Assembly (NCBI GenBank): GCA_035578905.1
Contig: JAQJVL010000123.1
Coordinates: 1,984,001 to 2,048,000, forward strand
DNA length: 64,000 nucleotides
From: Stictocephala bisonia
Lineage: Eukaryota > Arthropoda > Insecta > Hemiptera > Membracidae
Direction of reading: 5' to 3'
Below, one piece after another: positions 55,805-64,000 of the stretch; position 1 is the first letter of the stretch; every line of letters begins with the position of its first letter. Made by a program: the position numbers and the translations under genes. A model generated the notes under the pieces. The model was not told the origin of the DNA and searched no databases. It worked only from the letters and a program-made list of their open reading frames with translations.

Positions 55805-58800
55805 TTGCCTCTGACACGTGCCCATAGCAGGAGTGTCGGGGATTTTTCGGTCCTTGCTGGCATGGCTTCCCTGGGACTTAGTGCGGTCACTTCGGTGTGT
55901 CCTGGCGTTTTTGTTTCCTTTGGTGGTACGGTGTGTCGAGCCCTTCTGGATTCTGGTTCGGCATGCAGTATCATCAGCCTTTCTCTCTTTGAGTCCCTTG
56001 ACGCCTTAGGACTTGTCAGGCACACCGAGCCTTCTTCAATTACGTGCTGGATGGCATCCCAAACTCCTCTATCTATACTTCTAAAGGCGTTTTTCCATTT
56101 TAAGATTGAAGGATTTTCCTGGAGGTGGGGTTTTCTTGTTGCCAAGGACCTGGCAGTTTCTTGTATCATGGGGGCAGACTTTATTTCTAAGAGTGGTATG
56201 GTGCTTGACCTCCAGAAGCGCCAGATGTTTTTCAAGTTCAATCGGCGAGTTTTGGTGCCTCTAGTAAGTGATTCTGACTGCCCTCCTGCAGTCAGAGAGG
56301 TGGGTTGTGAGCCCGAACAACCCAAGGTGGATCCAGTTGGTCATCTCCCCCCTGAGCAGGCGGAGGCCATTAGGAGGCTGTGTTTGCGGTTTCCTGATGT
56401 GCTTACGGCTGAGCTTGGGGTCACTTCTCTTCTGGAGTATGAGATCCACCTCACCGATTCTCAGCCTGTTAGAAGTCATCCGTACAAACTCGCCCCCCTA
56501 AAGATTGAGGTTATGAGGGCTATGATTGAAGATCTTCTGAGCAAGGGTGTGATTGAACCGTCTCGTTCCGCTTATGCCAGTCCAGCTTTTCTTGTGCCCA
56601 AGCCTAATGGTAAGTCTAGGCTTGTGATGGATTATCGGAGGCTCAACGCTAAGGTCGCTATTGACTCGGTACCTCTGCCTGATTTGCATTCTGCGTTTGA
56701 TTGGTTCGGTAAGGCTAAGTTTTTCAGTGTTTTTGATTTGAACCAGGCCTACCATCAGATTCCATTGAAGAAGGAATCACGGCCTATGACTAGCTTCTGT
56801 GTTCCCTGGAATCTCTATCAGTTCACTAGGGTTCCTATGGGTCTTGCTGTGGGTGCCCAGACTCTTAATCGTCTGCTTGATTCCATCTTCCATGATGTGA
56901 AATTCAAGTTTGTCTTCAATTACCTGGACGACCTTCTTGTCTACAGTGAGACTTTCGGGGAACACATGCAACATCTGGAGGAAGTTCTTAGTCGCCTTAA
57001 ATCAGCTGGCCTTACCGTCAATCCAGAGAAAGTCACTTTTGCTCGTCCTGAGATTTCTTTTCTGGGTCATCTTATATCTTCTCGAGGCGTCTGCATTGAT
57101 CCTGCGAGGACCCAGGGCATTCGGGATTTTCCTCCTCCCAGAGATGCCAAGGGGATTGCTCGTTTTGTGGGGATGGTGAATTTTTACCGTCGGTTCATCC
57201 CTAACGTGGCCGAGCTTGCTGCCCCGTTGAACGAGTTGCGGAAGAAAGGTGTCCCTTTTGTGTGGGGCCAAGCTCAGCAGACTGCCTTTGATGCTCTCAA
57301 GGAGGCTATCATGCAACCTCCTGTCCTGCGTATGCCTGATTTTAGCAGAGAATTCATTCTTCAGACTGATGCCTCCTCCTCCGCCATTGCTGCTGTTCTT
57401 TCTCAGGAGTTTGATTGGGTCAGGCAGCCCATCGCTTTTGCTTCGAGGACGTTGTCTCACCAGGAAAAGAAAGCTTCTTCCATCTATGAGTTAGAGTGTC
57501 TGGCTGTTGTCTTTGGTACGGACAAGTTTCGGCGTTTCTTGGAACACGCTGAGTTCTTGCTGGAGACGGACAATCAGGCACTATCTTGGCTTCTTGCCCA
57601 TCCCCGACAGCTTGGGAAAATTGGTCGCTGGGTGGTCAAAATTTTTGCTTTTAAGTTCCGAGTCCAACATCTTAGGGGTACCCAGAATGTCATCGCGGAT
57701 GCTCTTTCCCGCATGTATCACGAACCCAGTGATCCACCTACTGAGGTGGTTGCCCAGTGTGGTGCTGTTCTTCTGGATTTTCCTCTGGCTTTTGACGACC
57801 TACTGTCCCATCAGCAGAAAGATCCTGAGCTGTCAGTCATCTTAGGTGAGCTTCAAGAGGGAGGTGCCCACCCTCCCTATTTTCTGTCCAAAGGGGTACT
57901 CTGTTGCCGTCCTCGACAGAGGGGTGAACCCCGTGTAGTGCTGCCTAGTCATCTAGTACCGATGGTTTTTCAAAATTATCACTCTTCTCTTGTGGGCGGT
58001 CATCTTGGCATTCATAAGACCTTCGCTAAGATTCGTAGGTATTTCATCTGGAAGGGCATGGACCGGGATGTTGCAGGCAGAGTGCGGGCTTGTCACCTGT
58101 GCTCTCTCAGCAAGCCTAGTCAGAATGCAAAGTTAGGGTTGTTATCTTCTGAGGTGGCCGAGCGTCCTTTTGAGAAGGTGTTCATCGACTACGTGGGTCC
58201 TTTTCCCCGTAGCAAGTCAGGTAGCTCCTACCTACTTGTTTGTGTGGATGCTTTCTCGAAGTTCGTTTGGCTTTTCCCACTTCGGAGTGCTACGGCTAAG
58301 CTCACCATCCGTGCTCTCCAGTCCCAACTCTTCCAGCACTTTGGTGTGCCTTCTACTCTTGTGTCCGACAACGGTAGCCAGTTTAACTCACACGAGTTTC
58401 GTAGGTTCTGTTTTGGCAATGGTATCTGGCATGTGACTACCTCTCCTTATTACCCACAGCCTTCTCATGCAGAGCGGTTCAACCGCAATCTTAGGTCTGC
58501 CCTTATTACTTTCCATGCTGAGAAGCAGAACACCTGGGATGAGAGTCTCTCTTGGCTCCAGCTTGCTTTCAATTCTTCCAAGCATGAGAGTCACAATGCC
58601 ACTCCCTTCGAGATTCTACATGGCTACCCTCCTAACAACCCTTTGTCCAACTTGTGGAGGCTAGAGGATCTTCTACCTACGCCAGGTGCCACTGACGTAG
58701 TGTCCACGTGGCGGGCTGCTCGGCGCAACCTGCTACGTGCTAGAGAGAGAGTAAGGAGGAGGTATGATAAGGGTCGTACTCCTAACCCTTTTCAGGTTGG

Positions 58801-59047
58801 AGATCTGGTTCTTTGTCAGGCTCACCCGGTCAGTTCGGCCGTGGAACGAAGAGCTGCAAAGTTGTGCTATCGGTGGTCTGGTCCCCACCGCATTGATAGG
58901 TTTTTGTCACCGGTGACTGCTCTGCTGGTTGATCCCCAGTCAGGCAGGGTGTTCAGGAAAGCCCATGTGTCCCAGCTTAAGGCTTTCCGGGGAACGGTTG
59001 ATCCAGGAGTTGGTGTTCCTGGGGGTTTCTTGGGGCACAGAGATTGA
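55805..59047 (+). CDS. pol: Gypsy Pol polyprotein (protease, RT, RNase H, integrase)
   Basis: 1080 codons without a stop. The first codon is TTG, so this is an ORF rather than a chosen start. Aspartic protease has LLDSGSAC (Asp49). Reverse transcriptase spans about 230-420 with FSVFDLNQAYHQIPL and catalytic YLDD (373-376). RNase H starts with TDASSS (Asp522), then ELECLAV (Glu573) and TDNQAL (Asp589). Integrase has a zinc finger with His726, His733/737, Cys773 and Cys776, and core residues Asp795, Asp855 and Glu890. The Asp855-Glu890 spacing is one residue shorter than the classic D-35-E. A GPY/F-like module (WSGPHRI) is near the C-terminus. Order PR-RT-RH-IN is the Gypsy order. The gene looks able to encode active enzymes even though the element's 5' end is broken. 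Confidence 0.93.
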   Translation: MPLTRAHSRSVGDFSVLAGMASLGLSAVTSVCPGVFVSFGGTVCRALLDSGSACSIISLSLFESLDALGLVRHTEPSSITCWMASQTPLSILLKAFFHFKIEGFSWRWGFLVAKDLAVSCIMGADFISKSGMVLDLQKRQMFFKFNRRVLVPLVSDSDCPPAVREVGCEPEQPKVDPVGHLPPEQAEAIRRLCLRFPDVLTAELGVTSLLEYEIHLTDSQPVRSHPYKLAPLKIEVMRAMIEDLLSKGVIEPSRSAYASPAFLVPKPNGKSRLVMDYRRLNAKVAIDSVPLPDLHSAFDWFGKAKFFSVFDLNQAYHQIPLKKESRPMTSFCVPWNLYQFTRVPMGLAVGAQTLNRLLDSIFHDVKFKFVFNYLDDLLVYSETFGEHMQHLEEVLSRLKSAGLTVNPEKVTFARPEISFLGHLISSRGVCIDPARTQGIRDFPPPRDAKGIARFVGMVNFYRRFIPNVAELAAPLNELRKKGVPFVWGQAQQTAFDALKEAIMQPPVLRMPDFSREFILQTDASSSAIAAVLSQEFDWVRQPIAFASRTLSHQEKKASSIYELECLAVVFGTDKFRRFLEHAEFLLETDNQALSWLLAHPRQLGKIGRWVVKIFAFKFRVQHLRGTQNVIADALSRMYHEPSDPPTEVVAQCGAVLLDFPLAFDDLLSHQQKDPELSVILGELQEGGAHPPYFLSKGVLCCRPRQRGEPRVVLPSHLVPMVFQNYHSSLVGGHLGIHKTFAKIRRYFIWKGMDRDVAGRVRACHLCSLSKPSQNAKLGLLSSEVAERPFEKVFIDYVGPFPRSKSGSSYLLVCVDAFSKFVWLFPLRSATAKLTIRALQSQLFQHFGVPSTLVSDNGSQFNSHEFRRFCFGNGIWHVTTSPYYPQPSHAERFNRNLRSALITFHAEKQNTWDESLSWLQLAFNSSKHESHNATPFEILHGYPPNNPLSNLWRLEDLLPTPGATDVVSTWRAARRNLLRARERVRRRYDKGRTPNPFQVGDLVLCQAHPVSSAVERRAAKLCYRWSGPHRIDRFLSPVTALLVDPQSGRVFRKAHVSQLKAFRGTVDPGVGVPGGFLGHRD

Positions 59048-59279
59048 TCACCTCTGCGCCCTAGGTGGCTGTTCCGAGAGAGTCTCCTTCTCTCTTTTCT
59101 GATCGGGCCCGACCGTCAGGGTAGTTCGCTCCCTGTTCGAGGGGTTTCCCCTCTTAGATTCTCTTTGGCGTCCTTGGAACACCACTCTTTGGAGGGTTCT
59201 TTTTCTTCTTCTGTTGGGTTCCCTGAGGTACCGAGTTTTCTCCCCTGCCTGGGTGTGTTGAGGTTTTGCAGAGGGAGGT

Positions 59280-61303
59280 TGTACCGGGTCGTTTTGACCG
59301 GTACATTTCGTTTTTTTCGTCGTGGTCTGCCGGGCTGCCTGAGACCGCTTGTGCCCGGCGATTCGCTTTACTTTGGTGGCCGTTGGCTCGGACTCGGTCG
59401 TTCCGTGTTCCAGCCTTTGTCTGTCAGGTTGGCCGTCTTCTAGATTGTTCTCTGCGGCCGATCGACTAGATATGCGAGGCTAGAGGCTCCTAAAACGTAA
59501 GTGTTCTTTTGTAATTTCTAATGTCTAATCACCCTTTTGGTGAAAATACTTTGTTTCAATAATATTCTGGGTTATTTGTCATTTTCAGGGTTTTGTTAAA
59601 ATTGTATTCTTTTTCTAGATATTGGTTAACCTAGGTTCGAGCCATGTGCTCAATGTTACCTTTTTTAACATTAATTGCTTTATTATATCTGGTTATATTT
59701 AATAGTAGTTCTGTATAATGTTTTGTTGAGCCTTTTTTCAGTTGGAGTTACCGATTTACCATATTTTTGTTCATTGACAATAACCTAGCCTATCTGTTTA
59801 GTCTGATTTTCATGTTATAACATATTGCTCCTGTATCCATATCCTAGTTTTCAGTTTGTCATTTCTAGTTCCGTATACGTAATTAATTCTTTGGTAATTT
59901 GTTAAGTTGTAATTTGATTTAAATATGATTTTCCAACATAATTATTATTAGCCTAAAAATGGATCTTTTATTTTCTAGTGTGCTCCAATCATGTGCAATT
60001 TGGTCTGTTCTTGTGTTGTTTTGCCATTTCCTGTATTAGTTGTTATGTGTAGTATTTTTGTTGTTGTGGCTGGACTGTTTTTAATGTGCTGTGGTGTTGC
60101 CTTGCAGTCCAGGGTCCTTGAGTGGGACGTTCAGCCCTCGGCCTGCCGTCTGGGGAAGGTCGGCCTTCTACACTGCCTGCCTGGCCTGAGGATCAAGTCG
60201 TAGAGCACATGTTGCGACTAAGCTGTCATTCCCTACATCTGGGTGTTTTCTTCAGTCCTCAGGTCAGTGCGTTCCATCTTTTATCCCGGTGGCTGAGCTT
60301 GGGGTAGTGAATTTGTGAAAAAAGAAAAAGAAAAAAAATGGTGCTGAACTATTGGATGAGACCTAGGCCTAAGGACTGCCCCATAATTGGGTCTGAAACA
60401 GCCAGGGGACTTATAAAGAGTTATAACGATTTATTAAAAGAAAAAAAAAGACTTTTCAGAATACAAAAGCCAGAACAAAAAACTTTTGGGGTCATATTTA
60501 TTGTTATTGTTAATCTTTACGTAGTTTATTTTGTTATAGTTGTTTAAATGTTTATATTAGTTCGGCCCTATTGTTAAATTTGGTTTTTTTTATAATTAGA
60601 ATCAGTAATTATTTTGTGGGCCTAAGTTTTTCTTATACTGTTTAAATTAAGTTAGTGTTCAAATTATTGTTTAGGCCTAGTGATATAGTTAGTGTTATTT
60701 ATTTCTTCGTGTAGTGTATTAGGGGTGTCTTGAAGGGACTTTTTACTAGTACGGTACCGTGTTATATATTTTTTTAAATTGTTTAATTTTTAAACTCACC
60801 AAAAGGGGATTATTGTACTTTTGCTTAACTTCTTATTCGGAGCTGCCCAGGGATTCCGGCTTACTCCCTGGCCTCGGTGGAATTAAGGGATGTGGGCTAA
60901 ATTGCCGGTGTAATTGGTGATACCAAAATTTTTATAATATTCTTCATTTTTAATTGGGGCTTTAATTGCTTACGTTTTGGGTGTCTCTGGCTAAACTGCA
61001 GATAGGCCATACAGTTTGTAATTGTTATATTGGGTATTTGTAGAGTTTGTTGTTTTTGTAGCGTCTGTATTATATTGTTAATTTTTGTTATCTTGTTATT
61101 TATTTAAGTGCGAATTAACATTGCGGCCTTCTGCCGTTTTTGATTAATTAATATTTGCTTTCTTGGTAATAAAGTAGTTTTGCTCAGCTGCCGAGTTTTA
61201 TTTTGACCCTCCAACTGCCACCCGTGATCCCAGCGCTTGACTTATTTTGAGCCATCCCCCAGTTGGCACGCTTTCCAGCTTTGGTGTGGGGGGATGTGTC
61301 TCA
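59280..61303 (+). repeat. 3' LTR, full length (2024 bp)
   Basis: TGTACCGGG..GTGTCTCA. The first ~215 bp match the 5' LTR. A consensus-like donor (CGTAAGTG, 59496-59503) follows immediately after the shared part, and a possible acceptor (TTGCCTTGCAG) is at 60097-60107, suggesting an intron within the LTR leader. AATAAA at 61168-61173 is a likely poly(A) signal. The middle is T-rich. Followed by AAGG, matching the left side. Confidence 0.85.
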
Positions 61304-61307
61304 AAGG

Positions 61308-62141
61308 AATTAACTGAAAGTAGCAAGTGGAGGTGGGGAGAGGGAAGAATTAAATATATATTCCAAGATATAACGAATATTTAAGGTTTATTTAATATCA
61401 GTAACTCACGCACGAATTCACCCACATAATTAAAGTTGTAATCATGAATTCATTCACGAAATCATGTACTAACGTAAGTGAACGAATCAGGCACTCACAG
61501 CTCTTCTTTAATTTGCCATTGATTGACCCAAAAGGCAATTGTAATTAAATGTTTTCTTTACAGAAACTGCGATTATGACTGGGGTTTCTTTTTATTTAAT
61601 TAATTATCTTAGAGATTAGCAACTTCTCTTATTGCACTGTTTAAGATTGTACTTTGACACACTACCCCAAGAACCTTGCAATATCCTGAAAGCATGGAGA
61701 GCAATAAAACTTGTGATCTGCCAATCTAGAGATTGAAAATAGTCCTTGTTTCGATAAAGTTTTATTGAACTGTGCACAGGAAAGAAGATTATCAATTTTA
61801 TGTTTAATAAAATATTCTTTTGACGAAAATGACGAGTTTATTGGAAACTTATGGTTAGATAAGATGCCTTTGTTGGCTTTATCAAACTAATAAAGACCAA
61901 TTGAGTGCCTTTTGATAATATTCGAGTAAAACAATTGCCCTTCCCTTTTTGAAGAGTAAGTTGAGGCTGCTTATTTAAAATTATATAAAAATAATTACTC
62001 ATATTGATTAGTCAAATGAGTATAAGTCAAATTAGTGCTTTTGTACACACAGTTTTACTTTGAAACAAAATGGCACAACGTTATGATTCAAATGTGATAC
62101 GTCGACTAAATTGTTGGGTATTGAAAGGCGAATATGAATTA
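61308..62141. other. Intergenic between Gypsy and Helitron
   Basis: AT-rich host sequence. A short open stretch reading MAQRYDSNVIRRLNCWVLKG (about 62070-62130) ends where the Helitron begins. No gene called. Confidence 0.4.
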
Positions 62142-62446
62142 CTAGCACGATACCCGTGCTTTGCTACGGTAAAAACAATTAATTCTATTGTGTAAGTTAC
62201 AACACAATCTATTGATCTATTATTTACAACACTACAATGAATGGCGTTTACATTATAACATGCATAATTTAAAGAATTATTTCAAAGTGTATCAATATAA
62301 GATCTTACCTTCCTCTTTATCATGCGCCATCGTTAGGATGGAAGGACCGCCAAGAGTTTCTTTAGGATGTTGATAAGAAGATTTAGTAGTAGAAGTTTTT
62401 TCAGCATGCTATATTTGTGTAAGTTCATGGATTATGCAAACTTAAA

Positions 62447-62749
62447 TTATAGCTCACCTTTATAAACGACATTGACTGCACGGCCTTTCTGGTTTAGTAT
62501 TATTAGGTTTTGAGGAGAGCTCACTCTGGAATAGGCAACATAAAGTTGGCCATGCGGAAAGCAGTCATGCCTCAAGTCTACTCCAACCACCTTGAGAGTT
62601 TGACCCTGTGATTTGTTTAAAGTGATAGCAAAACAGGCTGGAACTGGGAACAGGAGATATTTGAACTGGAGCGGTATATCAGGTTGGGTCATAGGTATGT
62701 GAGGGATAACAAAGTTTTCCCCTCGACCACATCCTGTACAGATAATCAC
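62447..62749 (-). pseudogene. Helitron Rep/helicase, C-terminal fragment
   Basis: The last 100 residues of a PIF1-like superfamily 1 helicase of Helitron type. CFAITLNKSQGQTLKVVGVD and FPHGQLYVAYSRVSSPQNL are the late helicase motifs (V and VI) shared by Helitron RepHel and PIF1 proteins. VIPHIPM..DIPLQFK lies just before them. The frame runs back into the tandem array within about 55 residues, so the rest of the helicase, and the Rep nuclease, are missing here. A cellular PIF1 helicase is less likely given the truncated context. Confidence 0.88.
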
Positions 62750-64000
62750 TTCTAATAGTGTTTATGAAGGGACGTGAAGACTGGTACCGTTATATAATTT
62801 TGGTAGCTGAAGCTTCCTTAATAGCATTATAGGTATATCAGATATGATCAGAGGTATGTGAGGGATAAAGAAGTTTCCCCTCGACCACAGCCTGTACAGA
62901 TAATAACTTTTAATAGGTTTTTATGAAGGGACGTGAAGTCTGGTACCGTTATATAATTTTGGTGGCTGAAGGTTACTTAACAGCATTATAGGTATATCAG
63001 ATAGGATCAGAGGTATGTGAGGGATAAAAAAGGGTTCCCCTCGACCACAGCCTGTACAGATAATCACTTTTAATAGGTTTTTATGAAGGGACGTGAAGTC
63101 TGGTACCGTTGTATAATTTTGGTGGCTGAAGGTTACTTAATAGCATTATAGGTATATCAGATAGGATCAGAGGTATGTGAGGGATAAAAAAGGGTTCCCC
63201 TCGACCAGAGCCTGTACAGATAATCACTTCTAATAGTTTTTATCAAGTGACGTGAAGTCTGGTACCGTTATATAATTTTGGTGGCTGAAGCTTCCTTAAT
63301 AGCATTATAGGTATATCAGATATGATCAGAGGTATGTGAGGGATAAAGAAGTTTCCCCTCGACCACATCCTGTACAGATAATCACTTCTAATAGTGTTTA
63401 TGAAGGGACGTGAAGTCTGGTACTGTTGTATAATTTTGGTGGCTGAAGCTTCCTTAATAGCAATATAGGTATATCAGATATGATCAGAGGTATGTGAGGG
63501 ATAAAGAAGTTTCCCCTCGACCACATCCTGTACAGATAATCACTTCTAATAGTGTTTATGAAGGGACGTGAAGTCTGGTACCGTTATATAATTTTGGTGG
63601 CTGAAGCTTCCTTAATAGCATTATAGGTATATCAGATATGATCAGAGGTATGTGAGGGATAAAGAAGTTTCCCCTCGACCACATCCTGTACAGATAATCA
63701 CTTCTAATAGGTTTTTATGAAGGGACGTAAAGTCTGGTACCGTTATATAATTTTGGTGGCTGAAGCTTCCTTAATAGCATTATAGGTATATCAGATAGGA
63801 TCAGAGGTATGTGAGGGATAAAAAAGGGTTCCCCTCGACCACAGCCTGTACAGATAATCACTTCTAATAGTTTTTATGAAGGGACGTAAAGTCTGGTACC
63901 GTTATATAATTTTGGTGGCTGAAGGTTCCTTAACAGCATTATAGGTATATCAGATAGGATCAGAGGTATGTGAGGGATAAAAAAGGGTTCCCCTCGACCA
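62673..64000 (-). repeat. Tandem array, ~159-bp unit derived from the Helitron helicase
   Basis: AGGTATGTGAGGGAT recurs at 62693, 62852, 63011, 63171, 63330, 63488, 63646, 63805 and 63964, giving spacings of 158-160 bp. The array runs off the right edge. On the minus strand each unit reads PIMLLRKLQPPKLYNGTRLH, then (in a unit without the extra base) LLEVIICTGCGRGE and IPHIPL. That is the conserved helicase stretch immediately N-terminal to the fragment at 62447. 159 bp equals 53 codons. Units contain a TAA after HVPS and several carry single-base shifts, so the array is not coding as a whole. Confidence 0.93.

Larger units (their letters stand above)
54521..61303 (+). mobile_element. Rearranged Gypsy (Ty3-like) LTR retrotransposon
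   Basis: A 6.8-kb insertion flanked by the 4-bp duplication AAGG (54517-54520 and 61304-61307), with TG..CA ends. Order: shortened 5' LTR (54521-54739), inverted piece of gag (54759-55074), gag remainder (55089-55772), pol in another frame (55805-59047), a purine-rich tract just before the 3' LTR (GCAGAGGGAGG), and a full 3' LTR (59280-61303). No envelope-like gene. It is much richer in GC than the host sequence. The LTR parts that can be compared are very similar and pol has no stop, so insertion is recent; the 5' end is defective. Confidence 0.93.
62142..64000 (-). mobile_element. Helitron 3' part, extending past the window
   Basis: On the minus strand the element encodes the end of a Helitron helicase (stop at 62447) and then, 300 bases further, a hairpin GCACG-GGTAT-CGTGC directly followed by TAG. 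The sequence CTAG then T fits the Helitron CTRR-T 3' terminus at 62142. The usual spacer between hairpin and CTRR is absent, so the exact end is less certain than the helicase. The upstream side is replaced by a tandem array. Confidence 0.65.

Noticed and set aside
55612..58700. Several 60-240 codon open frames overlapping gag and pol on both strands
   Set aside because: Shadows of the GC-rich pol reading frame, without domains of their own.

Overview
The window looks like nuclear DNA from an insect. It is AT-rich, genes are sparse, one gene has seven spliced exons with GT..AG introns, and the rest is dense with mariner, pogo-like, hAT, LINE, SINE, Gypsy LTR, Helitron and foldback repeats. 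The repeat mix and two bacterial-looking deformylase genes would fit a sap-feeding hemipteran, but that is inference, not something the sequence proves.

Layout. 1-11.5 kb: the last seven exons of a mitochondrial-type valyl-tRNA synthetase (VARS2-like, + strand, stop at 11449), with an apparently intact mariner in its first visible intron. 11.5-19.9 kb: repeats only, namely tRNA-derived SINEs, LINE fragments, a 558-bp pogo/Tigger-like element and a long foldback. 20-39 kb: the most unusual part. Two intronless peptide deformylase genes (19995-20594 and 30442-30984) alternate with two intronless copies of an unrecognised cysteine-containing gene with a mitochondrial-presequence-like N-terminus (25506-25991 and 37895-38368). 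All four are on the + strand in the order PDF-X-PDF-X. Non-coding sequence around both X copies is also conserved, so this is a tandem segmental duplication. More paired blocks (35.5/45.1 kb and 37.25/51.4 kb) suggest a third, decayed unit.

39-54 kb: a solo LTR with a 4-bp target duplication, LINE relics on both strands, a foldback carrying a hammerhead-ribozyme-like core, palindromes and minisatellites. 54.5-61.3 kb: a Gypsy-class LTR retrotransposon with an uninterrupted 1080-codon pol, a 2-kb 3' LTR and a matching 4-bp target duplication. Its 5' LTR is cut to about 220 bp and the start of gag is inverted. 62.1-64 kb: the 3' part of a Helitron on the minus strand, whose helicase region has been amplified into a ~159-bp tandem array that runs off the window.

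How the genes might connect: mitochondrial ValRS, deformylases (which act on N-formylmethionine proteins made in mitochondria or bacteria) and a possibly mitochondrial protein all touch organelle or endosymbiont translation. The deformylases resemble, from memory, those of intracellular bacteria and lack introns and obvious presequences, so horizontal transfer is plausible and testable. No search was run. Names rest on motif recognition and splice-phase consistency.
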